Assembly: GCA_014860225.1 (NCBI GenBank)
Contig: JACZKE010000052.1
Span: 310,001 to 374,000, forward strand
Source of the DNA: Desulfuromonadales bacterium
GTDB lineage: Bacteria; Desulfobacterota; Desulfuromonadia; Desulfuromonadales; BM103
Length of the DNA: 64,000 nucleotides
Reading direction: 5' to 3'
Shown here: positions 49,159 to 58,760 of the stretch, piece after piece
Position numbering within the stretch: the stretch's first letter is position 1
How the letters are laid out: the number at the start of each line of letters is the position of its first letter
Translations under genes and position numbers: made by a program
The notes under the pieces: generated by a model
Seen by the model: the letters and a program-made list of their open reading frames with translations, nothing else
The model's database searches: none
Told to the model about the DNA's origin: nothing

Positions 49159-49560
49159 TTAGGAATTGAGGAACCCCCAAATAAGTGTCGAATGCATGCA
49201 ATGTGCAGTCTCAAAAACTTCGATTTCGGCAATGCTGTCTACCCAGTATTCGGCAGAAGGCAAATCGCTTGAATCAACATTGCACAGCTTAATGATGACG
49301 TTTGACAGCCTGAAATACTTGTCCGAATCAGTGTCATAGAGGAACACCAAATGAGAGCAAGCCCTTGAGTCCCATGCTACTGCATCACAAAATGGGCAAG
49401 TAGGAATTTTAAATGCACCAGGCCATCCAGACGTTTCACAACACCAATCACCGGTTTTTAGGTCGTCCCGACAGTTTGAATTGTCTTCGTCACAAATGAG
49501 TGCCTCAGGCAGATCGTTCAACTCATCGACATAAGATAACGACTCGTTATCGCTCATCAT
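49159..49560 (-). CDS. Hypothetical acidic, Cys-rich protein
   Basis: 133-aa ORF filling the space between hsdS and the PD-(D/E)XK gene, same strand. Confidence 0.55.
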   Translation of the reverse strand: MMSDNESLSYVDELNDLPEALICDEDNSNCRDDLKTGDWCCETSGWPGAFKIPTCPFCDAVAWDSRACSHLVFLYDTDSDKYFRLSNVIIKLCNVDSSDLPSAEYWVDSIAEIEVFETAHCMHSTLIWGFLNS

Positions 49561-49587
49561 TTAATCCCTTTATGTAGCGTGACTCCA

Positions 49588-50865
49588 TCATATCAGTCGC
49601 GTCCTCCCGGTGAGCAACTCCTGCATCATGCCTTGCTTAATGGCTTTGGTTTTGTCTCGACGGGATTCCAGGGCTGTAACTTCTGCTGCCATGTCTGAAA
49701 GAACTTCCACAATGGCTTGCTGTTCTTCAAGAACCGGCATAAGAAACTCAAACTTTTGCATATCCGATCCATAAAGGTGAAAAACAGTTGTACCCGTAAC
49801 CAACTGCATTACTCGATCTCGCGATTGTCGAATGGTGTAACTCAAAAAAGATCCTGACAATTCTTTGGGGTCTGTGCGTATGACCAAGATATCACCGCCA
49901 AGGACAATGCCTGATTGCAGTACGCAACTCGCTTTTGCTAAACCAGTTGGCGTAACGTCAGAAGTTGGCATCAACACATCGTTCGCAACTGAACGAAAAA
50001 CACCGGATGTGCTATTAGTCCAGCTCAAAATTGTAGAGATGGTTTCTGGGTGACGGGTAAAAAGCTCTCCATAGTGAATGCATGGTTCTGAGCCATGCGG
50101 ATCTAACTCACTTTTTGCAAGCCCTTTCCCCTTGTGGAAAGAAGCAACATCGCCCAGCACCTTCATTTCCCATTCGCCACTAAATCCCGGTAAACGTTTT
50201 TTGCCAGTGAGAAGCTGCTGCATGGTGGCGGTTTTGATGGCGTATTTTTTGGCGATGAGTTTGTCCAGAGAGGTGATCAGGGCATCCACGTCCGACAGGG
50301 CGGTGGCGATGGCTTCTTGTTCTTTTCTGGCGGGAGGAAGAACGATTGGAAGTTGGAGTTGGGCTGTAATGCCGATGTAAGAGCGAGTTCCACCACCCGA
50401 CATTGATATCAGCACTCTCTGAAAGGTAGGGCTATCAAAGAAATGGCGAAGATAGAAATTGCTCAAGCTTTTTAGATCTGACACACGGTAGTAAGTCACT
50501 TGCGGCGTCAACATTATATACTCAAAGGGAATTTCATCTACAACAGCCGTATTCCCGATGGTAGCTTTGTGAGTCAGCAAAACATCGCCCGGAATCGAGA
50601 ATCCCTTCTGAAGCGAGTCGGCTTGTTCTTTCCGAATAAATGAGCAACTATTCAAATCAACACGCCCACCACGAATATTGTTTGCCATCACAAATGGAAT
50701 GCCGAAGCTGACAAAATCACCACTCTTCGGATGAATATTCCCATGATTTCCATCCAGTGGTTTTTCGAGAACACCATCATGGACTAATTGCCCCACAGTA
50801 GTGACGGTCCAATCCTCGGGGATGATACCCATCTCTGTCTGTTTGTAACCAAGCATCACTTCCAT
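49588..50865 (-). CDS. hsdS: Type I restriction specificity subunit
   Basis: Two target-recognition-like halves with conserved repeats (LPPARKEQEAIATALSDVDALITSLDKLIAKK; MPVLEEQQAIVEVLSDM). Confidence 0.94.
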   Translation of the reverse strand: MEVMLGYKQTEMGIIPEDWTVTTVGQLVHDGVLEKPLDGNHGNIHPKSGDFVSFGIPFVMANNIRGGRVDLNSCSFIRKEQADSLQKGFSIPGDVLLTHKATIGNTAVVDEIPFEYIMLTPQVTYYRVSDLKSLSNFYLRHFFDSPTFQRVLISMSGGGTRSYIGITAQLQLPIVLPPARKEQEAIATALSDVDALITSLDKLIAKKYAIKTATMQQLLTGKKRLPGFSGEWEMKVLGDVASFHKGKGLAKSELDPHGSEPCIHYGELFTRHPETISTILSWTNSTSGVFRSVANDVLMPTSDVTPTGLAKASCVLQSGIVLGGDILVIRTDPKELSGSFLSYTIRQSRDRVMQLVTGTTVFHLYGSDMQKFEFLMPVLEEQQAIVEVLSDMAAEVTALESRRDKTKAIKQGMMQELLTGRTRLI

Positions 50866-53291
50866 GCCAGCCCCATATTTTTCAAATGATTGTCAACTCG
50901 CATGGCAAGCTCCATCATTTCGTCATTTAATACAGGCAATGGTTTTTCGTATCGCTCCTCAAGCGTCTTGACCCGCCCGGTCAAAGTCTGCGTGACTCGA
51001 TCAACCTCTTCACGAATATCGGCCTCAACCGAAGCCAGCCATTTATCCTCCACCACCAGAGCCTTGACCTCGGCTTCCGACAACTGCGGATACTTTGCCA
51101 GCACCTTTTCTTCCAGCGCCTGCTGCGCCTCCTTCACCTGTTTGTCGGCAGCGGCTTCCCGATCAAGCAGCTTCTGGCACCGGTTCAGCACCGCCAGTTC
51201 TTCCTTGGAATCCGGCTGCCCCTTCACCTCGACCATACGTGTCTTGAGGCTGGCCTTGGTCACCTTGCCCTTGTCGGTCTTGGCGTCTTCAAGCAAGCTC
51301 CCTTCGCCACTGTGCTCCTCGATGAATTCTTCCAGTCCACGGCTGATTTCATCCTTGGCTGCTTCCAGATCGTCAACAGCCTTGCGTTCGGCTGAAAAAT
51401 AGCGGGAGACGATCAGTTCGGGTGGAATCAGGTCGGCCTTATATTTTTTCTTGTTGACCACCAGGTCGGGCGACTCTTTGCTCTTTTCCCCCTTCACATC
51501 GACGATCAACCGCAACTTCGCCGACTCCAGCCAGCCATCCTGCACCAGCACGAATACACCGTCCTGCATCGTCTCAGCCCAGTAATCCATCAGGTGTTGG
51601 TAGACGTCGTACTTGTCGACCAGTTCCGCCTTGGCGAAACGGTTCAGCAGGTCTTCGGAAATGTCGAAAATTATCTGCTTGGGGTCGTCACCAACCTTCA
51701 ACGCTCTCAGGTTGTCGAGATGGGCGGCACGCCAGTCGGCAAAGATGGTCTGCACCCTTTCGGCGAAGGCGCTGAACTCGGGGTGGTTGAGAATGGTGCT
51801 TTTCACCTCATGAGCCTCAACCTTGGCGTTGCAGTAGTCGTCCCGCGCCGGTTCGAACAGGGTGTCGCGCAGGCCGGGCAGAACCTGCCAGTAACGCGAC
51901 AGGGCATCGACATCGCGGTTGGGGATGCCGCCGTTGAGGTGAGCATCGAGGTCGTGCAGGTCTTCATCCTCGCTGGCATCAATGTAGCGGGGGATGTTCA
52001 GGTTGAAGTCATTGCCCTCAATTTCGGCCAGCGGCACCATGCGCGAGTAGCGTGGCAGTTCAAGCTGTTTGTTGAAAATGTCGACGACCTTGTGCAGGTC
52101 CTGGCTGCGCAAGCGATTCTTGTTGCCGTCCTTCATGAAGCCTCGACTGGCGTCTATCATGAAGATGCCCTTGCGAGCCTGGGCGTGTTCCTTGTCGACA
52201 ACGATGATACAGGCCGGGATGCCGGTGCCATAAAAGAGGTTGGCAGGCAGGCCAATAATCCCTTTGATCAAGCCACGCCGTATTAGGTTCTTGCGAATCA
52301 CTGCCTCGGCGTTACCCCGGAACAGAACACCGTGCGGGAGGATCACCGCGCCTTTGCCGGTACTCTTGAGCGACTTGATGATGTGCAACAAAAAGGCATA
52401 ATCGCCGTTCTTCGCCGGAGGGATGCCGTACTCAAATCGCTTGTATTCGTCGTGTGCCGGGTCAAAGCCGTTGCTCCAGGCTTTGGTGGAAAACGGCGGA
52501 TTGGCCACAGCGTAATCGAATGTCTTGAGACTACCGTCTTTCTCTTTGAAGTGGGGTGTTGAGAGGGTGTTGTCTTTCCAGATTTCTGCCGTTGTGCTGT
52601 CGTGCAAAATCATGTTCATTCGCGCTAAGGCGGCAGTGGCATTGTCCATCTCCTGTCCGAAGATTGACATGCCACGCGGGGCTTCGTCAGCGGCCTTGAG
52701 CAGAAGAGACCCTGATCCACAGGTCGGGTCATACACGGTCTGGTCTTGACGGGTATTGCGGTTGATGCCGATGACTTTGGCCAGGATGCGGGAGACCTCG
52801 GCCGGGGTGTAAAATTGACCCTTGGACTTGCCCGACTCAGTGGCAAAATTCCTCATCAAATATTCATAGGCATCGCCCAGAAGGTCATCACCTTCGGCAC
52901 GATTGGCCCGCAGGTCCATGCCGTCGAAAATCGTCACCAGTTTGGAGAGACGGTCCACCATCTCCTTGCCTTTGCCAAGTTGGTCTTCGTTATTGAAGTC
53001 AGCGACGTCAATAACGCCCTTCAGATCGTTCTCCTCCGAAAGACGGCCAATGATTTTGTTTATTTTGTCGCCAATTTCTTTATCGCCCTTGAGCTTGACC
53101 ATGTCACCGAAGGAACCACCTTCGGGAACAACAATCAGTGCATTGCGGTCGCCGGCGTACTTGTCGGAGACATACTTAACGAACAAGAGTGTGAGGATGT
53201 AATCCTTGTACTGCGATGCATCCATGCCTCCACGCAGTTCGTCGCAACTTTTCCATAGTGAGCTATATAGTTCGGATTTTTTTATGGCCAT
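50856..53291 (-). CDS. hsdM: Type I restriction-modification DNA methyltransferase subunit
   Basis: YTPAEVSRILAKVIG, VYDPTCGSGSLLLKA, FDYAVANPPFS. Confidence 0.95.
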   Translation of the reverse strand: MAIKKSELYSSLWKSCDELRGGMDASQYKDYILTLLFVKYVSDKYAGDRNALIVVPEGGSFGDMVKLKGDKEIGDKINKIIGRLSEENDLKGVIDVADFNNEDQLGKGKEMVDRLSKLVTIFDGMDLRANRAEGDDLLGDAYEYLMRNFATESGKSKGQFYTPAEVSRILAKVIGINRNTRQDQTVYDPTCGSGSLLLKAADEAPRGMSIFGQEMDNATAALARMNMILHDSTTAEIWKDNTLSTPHFKEKDGSLKTFDYAVANPPFSTKAWSNGFDPAHDEYKRFEYGIPPAKNGDYAFLLHIIKSLKSTGKGAVILPHGVLFRGNAEAVIRKNLIRRGLIKGIIGLPANLFYGTGIPACIIVVDKEHAQARKGIFMIDASRGFMKDGNKNRLRSQDLHKVVDIFNKQLELPRYSRMVPLAEIEGNDFNLNIPRYIDASEDEDLHDLDAHLNGGIPNRDVDALSRYWQVLPGLRDTLFEPARDDYCNAKVEAHEVKSTILNHPEFSAFAERVQTIFADWRAAHLDNLRALKVGDDPKQIIFDISEDLLNRFAKAELVDKYDVYQHLMDYWAETMQDGVFVLVQDGWLESAKLRLIVDVKGEKSKESPDLVVNKKKYKADLIPPELIVSRYFSAERKAVDDLEAAKDEISRGLEEFIEEHSGEGSLLEDAKTDKGKVTKASLKTRMVEVKGQPDSKEELAVLNRCQKLLDREAAADKQVKEAQQALEEKVLAKYPQLSEAEVKALVVEDKWLASVEADIREEVDRVTQTLTGRVKTLEERYEKPLPVLNDEMMELAMRVDNHLKNMGLAWK

Positions 53292-53318
53292 CTAAGGGGC
53301 CCCCCTGAAGTAGTACTG

Positions 53319-54116
53319 TTGCGTATCGGGTCAATGATGACCCAAGAACTCGGTATTATTGCACGATTTTCATATTCCAACAAAAGATATCCTGTTACTC
53401 TAAACTCTCATTTCTATTGCGGATATGACGCCGCTGTTATTGTGTGCCATTGTGACTGTCAGGGGGTAACGGTGGATCTTTCAGATGCATTTTCTGCACT
53501 AGCAGGCTTTTCAGGCAAAGACCTGACTGTGACGCTGTCGCGGATCGAACAGTCGCTTGTCGGTAAGACTGCTGACAACTGCACATCCTTTCTTTCAGAA
53601 CACAAAGCGGACCATGACGTCCTAGGTGCCGTTGGCCTCGTCAAACAACTGGCAGGTCAAATCAACGTAGTTATCCATGCCTTGGGCATCATGTTGTGCC
53701 TCCCACATATACTCCAACCTGGAGAAGTTGTTGAAAGTTCGTCTCTCGGTGCCGGGAATACGGGGAAGTCCTTCGATTTGGAAACAAATCTCCGTGTGGC
53801 TGAGTTCAAGTTCATTGCCTGGCAAGGAGGACCTGAGTCGATTCGCCAGAACTCTTTGTTCAAAGATTTCTATGGCCTCGCAGAGTATGACACCTCAAAG
53901 TCCAGGTATATGTATGTTCTGGGTACCGAGATCCCGACCAAGTTTTTACGGAGTAAACGCTCGCTCAAGAGTGTGCTGAGTAAGGACGTGAGCCTCTATG
54001 AAATCGTTAGGCAGAAATATCCGGACTGCCGAGTGGTGAGTGACTACTATTCGCTCAAGAGTGATGCGGTGTTCATTGAAGATGTGTCGATGATGGTTCC
54101 GGAGCTAATAAGGTAG
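53319..54116 (+). CDS. Putative PD-(D/E)XK-like protein of unknown function, divergent from hsdM
   Basis: GNTGKSFDLETNLRVAEFKFIAWQGGPESIRQNSLFKDFYGLAEYD; D-x(n)-E-x-K arrangement. Confidence 0.55.
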   Translation: MRIGSMMTQELGIIARFSYSNKRYPVTLNSHFYCGYDAAVIVCHCDCQGVTVDLSDAFSALAGFSGKDLTVTLSRIEQSLVGKTADNCTSFLSEHKADHDVLGAVGLVKQLAGQINVVIHALGIMLCLPHILQPGEVVESSSLGAGNTGKSFDLETNLRVAEFKFIAWQGGPESIRQNSLFKDFYGLAEYDTSKSRYMYVLGTEIPTKFLRSKRSLKSVLSKDVSLYEIVRQKYPDCRVVSDYYSLKSDAVFIEDVSMMVPELIR

Positions 54117-54316
54117 GGATGGCCTTGGGGACAACGCATCTAATGTCCCCTCCAGACACAAATAGGACAATCGCTCTGTCATAAAGCCTCCTGTTACTAA
54201 CCTGTCACTAACCCTGATGAAGCCAGGGTGCGTAGAGCCGAGTCAACAGGGTGTTACTCTATATCAAGAAGTAAAAATGTTAATAGCAATTGACCAAAAT
54301 TTATGGGGAAATATAA

Positions 54317-54700
54317 ATGAAAAACCAAGATAAAGAATTTCGTGAAACTTTCATTTTCGTTTGTGGCGGCTATATTGTTACAATTGTTTTTTTTATTAGT
54401 TTACTTTTTAATGGATACCTTTCTATTCACTATTTTAATAATAATAATTTATTTTTAAGTGCTTTGTCATTATTTTCAATAATTATATTACCTAAGTCAA
54501 TTTTAGGATTTGTTCTTGTGTTTGGTAGGGACTCAGGCGTCGCGTTCAACTTGTCAGAATTTATATGGAGATTTTTTTCTAGGACTATACGAAAATACAA
54601 TAGTGTAAACCTTATCCGTACGCGTGATATATTTATAGCCTTATTTAAACAAACCATATGGTTCGTTATAGGGATCATACCAATTGTTTTTTTTATTTAA
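54317..54700 (+). CDS. Hypothetical AT-rich membrane protein
   Basis: 127 aa with several hydrophobic segments. Confidence 0.4.
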   Translation: MKNQDKEFRETFIFVCGGYIVTIVFFISLLFNGYLSIHYFNNNNLFLSALSLFSIIILPKSILGFVLVFGRDSGVAFNLSEFIWRFFSRTIRKYNSVNLIRTRDIFIALFKQTIWFVIGIIPIVFFI

Positions 54701-55042
54701 GTTTTTAAAGAATTCAAGCCCTTTCGCACATTCAGCTCAGATATCCTTGCTGTAATCTTCAACCATTAGCTCAAGCTATATTAGCCCGTTTAGTGAAGCT
54801 GTCTATGCGAACAGGTCACAGGATATCAGGTGCGCAGGCCGGCAATATCTGGAAGAAACGATGTCGCTCTAACAAATGAAACTTTATGTAAGAATCTGAA
54901 ATAATTGATTTAAATTGAGGTGTTTTTTGGTTAGCTCCGATTAAGCCAACGGGATATCTGGTACACAGGGGGGATGACACAACCATGACAAAAACCTCTG
55001 TTTCAGCGACAAAACAAACTAAAGACCATGCTGTGTGACAGT

Positions 55043-55098
55043 TAACGAATAAGGATAGATTGCGCGAGGAACGAGCCGCGATCTATCCTTATTCGTTA
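55043..55098. repeat. 18-bp perfect inverted repeat, attC-like candidate
   Basis: TAACGAATAAGGATAGAT (55043-55060) / ATCTATCCTTATTCGTTA (55081-55098); stop codon of the adjacent gene lies in the arm. Confidence 0.45.
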
Positions 55099-55890
55099 TG
55101 CGTATGTACTTGGCAAATGTTGTTTTGGACCTCTCCATTTAAATGATTGCATCACTCCCTCAAGAATTTTCTGCAAATGCTGCATTGATTCAGGTGACAC
55201 ATCAACTTCACCGTAGTGACCATCGGCCATTGTAGACCCATATTTTGATCCGTTGAGAGAATTCAGAACAAGTACACCGCCTCTGGGGGAATTGACGAGG
55301 CGATTCTCAATTGGCTTCAGATCAAGTGGTTGGGGGTTGCGACTTGCACCAAGCCCTCGCGCTCGGTCTTCTAAGTGTTGGGCGGTGTTGCGAACGCCGC
55401 GTAAGTGTGGGAATGCCTCCTCAATTTGCTTATGAAGAGTAGATACTTGTTCAGGCACACCTTCTTCATTTATAAGTACCCCCAGAAACTTGTCGAACGC
55501 ATCAAGCGCGTAAAGAAACGCACGGGCGTAGATGAATGGCAAATTGTGCACGAATTCTCGGGGAACCACGCCACTCATCCATTCTTCGCGTTTAAATCGA
55601 ACTTCGGTTTCGAAGTGAAGCACATCCCAGTCTTCGTGCGGTACTAATCCGCCCCATTCTTGCTCGATAGAGCGTTGGATCTCGTACCGACGCTGTCTGT
55701 CTTGTTCTAATTTGTCCCGGTCGGGAAGAGAGGGACGAACAGATTGTGCGTCAACGAATAGATTTAGCGCAGCATTTGCTTCGTAAAACTGTGATTTGAG
55801 TGAATCAAGCTGGTTCTGGATCTTCCAGGACCAATCACAATCATCGTAGTCAAGCCAAGTTCCAGGAGTCACGATTTCAAATACGAACAT
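55096..55890 (-). CDS. Hypothetical protein, cassette-like
   Basis: Complete 264-aa ORF between an attC-like hairpin and a GTTAGGC motif. Confidence 0.6.
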   Translation of the reverse strand: MFVFEIVTPGTWLDYDDCDWSWKIQNQLDSLKSQFYEANAALNLFVDAQSVRPSLPDRDKLEQDRQRRYEIQRSIEQEWGGLVPHEDWDVLHFETEVRFKREEWMSGVVPREFVHNLPFIYARAFLYALDAFDKFLGVLINEEGVPEQVSTLHKQIEEAFPHLRGVRNTAQHLEDRARGLGASRNPQPLDLKPIENRLVNSPRGGVLVLNSLNGSKYGSTMADGHYGEVDVSPESMQHLQKILEGVMQSFKWRGPKQHLPSTYA

Positions 55891-55993
55891 TGCTTAATCC
55901 TGACGCATATCGTGTTAGGCATGAGCGGCGGCCCATGTACCGTTTGTTGATACTACCTGACGTCGTCCGCTCGTTGCCTTGGGTAGCGACTCC

Positions 55994-56330
55994 TCAGACG
56001 ATGACGGTCGTCCCTGGCTCTGGACGCGACGCGACCAGAGCCGCAATCCGCTTGGCAACGACTTCAGGCTGACTGAGCCGGCCACCGAGCTTGACCCAGA
56101 CGAATCGTTCTCGCTCAGGGAAATCGTCGATGCTCGTGGCGCGGACTTCAGTCTACATCGCTGTGTCCATGACACCCGGATTCACACTGACAGCGCGAAT
56201 GGGATGGGGCCGCGATGCCTGTTCGAGCGCAACTGCGTGCACGAAGTTCTCCATGGCCGCCTTGCTGGCACAGTACAGCGACAGTTCCCGACATAAACGC
56301 CGGTGCGATCTCCAAAGCCGAGTTGCGCGG
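55994..56330 (-). pseudogene. Fragment of a short-chain dehydrogenase/reductase
   Basis: YCASKAAMENFVHAVALEQASRPHPIRAVSVNPGVMDTAM*TEVRATSIDDFPERERFVWVKLGGRLSQPEVVAKRIAALVASRPEPGTTVIV* with in-frame stop and no N-terminus. Confidence 0.65.
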
Positions 56331-56418
56331 CAATGCGGAATTTCGACTGCTTCTATTTATCGAATTTACATGATAATAGAAGCCTTCACCTTACTAGGCT
56401 GGACGGGTTTTGTTCCTC

Positions 56419-56643
56419 TCAAATTAATTCTTTTTCAACCAGTGAAACTAATACTGAAGGAGAGACTTTTAGTGAGCGAGAAAGAGTGAAGATCGTTTTA
56501 AGTGAAGGTTGCCGTAAACCTCGTTCCAACAATGAAATGTAGGTCCTGTCCAGGCCGCACTCCAACGCTAAGGTTTCCTGAGAGAAACTCGCTTCAGTTC
56601 TCAAATTCTTTAAGATTTTGCCAAAAGCCCTTTGTAGCTGCAT
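56419..56643 (-). CDS. XRE-family HTH regulator
   Basis: LKNLRTEASFSQETLALECGLDRTYISLLERGLRQPSLKTI. Confidence 0.85.
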   Translation of the reverse strand: MQLQRAFGKILKNLRTEASFSQETLALECGLDRTYISLLERGLRQPSLKTIFTLSRSLKVSPSVLVSLVEKELI

Positions 56644-56760
56644 AGGACCCCCCTTATCAGAAGTATCCTATTTTCAGAAGAGACTATTAGTCTACGGACT
56701 ATAGTCTTCAAGAAATGATGAATTTATGATATCTTCCGATAATAAAAACAGGAGGTGGCC

Positions 56761-56997
56761 ATGCCTAGACCCAAAACCATTGTAGAAGAAAGTGCCGTAA
56801 AGGAGGGAAAGCTGTTTTCATTTAAGCTCGACGGTAGGCTTGCCGAACGAGTTGAGCACTATCTTGAAAGTCAAAATTCCATTGTTAAGTTCAAGAGCCA
56901 ACTGATTAATCTGGCCATCGCAAGATTTCTCGATCGAGAGGAAATAATCGCGCGGGAGATAGATAAGGAGAGGTCAAGAATCGAAAAAATAATATAA
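56761..56997 (+). CDS. Hypothetical small protein, possibly ribbon-helix-helix-like
   Basis: AGGAGG before ATG 56761; FSFKLDGRLAERVEHYLESQ...LINLAIARFLDRE. Confidence 0.5.
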   Translation: MPRPKTIVEESAVKEGKLFSFKLDGRLAERVEHYLESQNSIVKFKSQLINLAIARFLDREEIIAREIDKERSRIEKII

Positions 56998-57514
56998 ATA
57001 GACAGTGAACATAGTCCAGTGTTCTCCTTGCGAGAAATTTAGAAGACACCGGCGATAAGCAAAACTGAATCGACCCTATGGCAAGTTCGATACCGCCTAC
57101 AGAAGATTCACAAATATCATCCGTATCTATTTGAAGGGTTGCAAACTTTTGGCCTCTACCTTGGCTCGTTTTTCGCCCCCTGAATCAATCATTAATTCCT
57201 CTCCGTACGAGTCTGGCGATTGCCTCTTCCCAGTTACCACCCTGCTCGTGAAACCAGGCGCATGACTTCTCCATATCCCCCTCTTGTTGTTCTTCAAACA
57301 TGCCAGCATTACAAGAGCGATAGAGCTCATTCAACAGGTGCATAGACGCATAATAAGTTGGCTCTGTTAGTGAATATTGATCACAGGCCTCAGCCGACAA
57401 ACGAACGCCCTACCTCAAAGGGCAATGCGCGTAATTGATCTGTTGAAAAGCTGTAATTGCGGCGGGAAAGAAACCCTTGGGTGAGGCGTTAGCGGCGCAG
57501 CTTGCGTCGCCCGA

Positions 57515-57952
57515 TTAAGAGCTAAGCAGCCGAGTATCAATAGTCAGTGGCGAGCTTTCAAGCAGTTTGATTTCGGCGAAATCACGGTGAGCTGGGTTGA
57601 TGAGGATGTTAAAGGCGTCCTGGCTGGAGAGGAGAGAAGCTACCTTGATGGCCGCCCAGCGGCCGTCATTGACCCAGTGTGCACCGTACTCCGTGGATCT
57701 ACCAATCTCGGTGAAAAACACCGGCGGAGCCGGATTGACTAAGTCATCGGGGACTTCAACGACCATACGGTGGTATGTTGGGAAGTACCGCTGCTTTACG
57801 TTGACCAAAATCTCAAGCAAGCAGAGGGCAGTGGAATTGGAAGTGTACAGCACTGCCGTACCTTTCCGGTTCCACCGTCCACCATTGCGTCTTGCGCCGA
57901 TCCCCTCAAGAGAATGAGCGTATTCCGCCAGCGTCACACGGAAAACGATCAT
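57515..57952 (-). CDS. RES-domain toxin
   Basis: GGRWNRKGTAVLYTSNSTALCLLEILVN; coupled (4-nt overlap) to DUF2384-type antitoxin. Confidence 0.88.
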   Translation of the reverse strand: MIVFRVTLAEYAHSLEGIGARRNGGRWNRKGTAVLYTSNSTALCLLEILVNVKQRYFPTYHRMVVEVPDDLVNPAPPVFFTEIGRSTEYGAHWVNDGRWAAIKVASLLSSQDAFNILINPAHRDFAEIKLLESSPLTIDTRLLSS

Positions 57953-58353
57953 GAATATACAGTATCCTCAATTCGCCCGAGGACATTCAACACCTGCTCA
58001 GCCCCAAATGCTGAGTCCAGCATTTGCAGGGGAACCGCCCCCAAGGCGCCATTGTGGTCAGTCAGCCATCCGACGGCGTTTTTCTCGTTCTCGAGAACTT
58101 CGATAGCCCGCTCAAGTACCCGCGCAATCTGTAGAGCCTTTTCCGAGATGTCGGGCGGGAGCAGTTGGTCAGGCTCATAGCGCCGCAAAGTACGGTCTGA
58201 TGTACGGAGAATCGGTGCGAGGGCATAAGGCTGCATCTCGAGAGTGCTGGCGAGATCATCGACGAACTTACGGGGAATACCGCTGCGTACAGCTCGGGCC
58301 AATTGCTCAAGGGTAACGTGATGTTCAAGTAATTCAGCAAGGGCAGTCGCCAT
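57949..58353 (-). CDS. Xre/MbcA/ParS-type (DUF2384) antitoxin
   Basis: LRTSDRTLRRYEPDQLLPPDISEKALQIARVLERAIEVLENEKNAVGWL. Confidence 0.85.
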   Translation of the reverse strand: MATALAELLEHHVTLEQLARAVRSGIPRKFVDDLASTLEMQPYALAPILRTSDRTLRRYEPDQLLPPDISEKALQIARVLERAIEVLENEKNAVGWLTDHNGALGAVPLQMLDSAFGAEQVLNVLGRIEDTVYS

Positions 58354-58501
58354 ATGAACCTCCTTCTTTATTAGGACAATTGTCCATCATTCACGGCCAC
58401 ATGTCAAGAACTGGGAGCATCAACGAATCTTCCCCAGCTACGGTTTTACAAAACAAAACCACCTGTGTCGTAATGGAGATTCCGTTGGGCGAGAACAGAT
58501 T

Positions 58502-58686
58502 TCAGGCTGGCAGGACGAACTCGGTGTTGCGGATGGCTCGGTAGGTTTGATGCGTCGGGTTCATGAAGGCCGCCGCTAGGAGTCCGTCGCTTCGGGCGGC
58601 AACTGTCTCGGCTGAGTGGACGTCCAGAAAGCGGAACCAGGCGAGATAATTATCCAGGAACTTCGACGCCACGCATATAAAACATG
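58502..58686 (-). pseudogene. C-terminal fragment of a possible IS transposase
   Basis: VASKFLDNYLAWFRFLDVHSAETVAARSDGLLAAAFMNPTHQTYRAIRNTEFVLPA*. Confidence 0.35.
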
Positions 58687-58760
58687 GCTACTACTGGTTT
58701 CTCCAATATCCAGATTAATTTGTTCTGCTAAATAACAGATCCACCCCAACCAATTATGGA

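Noticed and set aside
55043-55098. Rho-independent terminator
   Set aside because: Strong stem but no T-tract on either side, so not called a terminator
57127-57400. Small ORFs between the RHH-like gene and RES toxin
   Set aside because: No recognisable domain and no convincing ribosome-binding site; could be remnants
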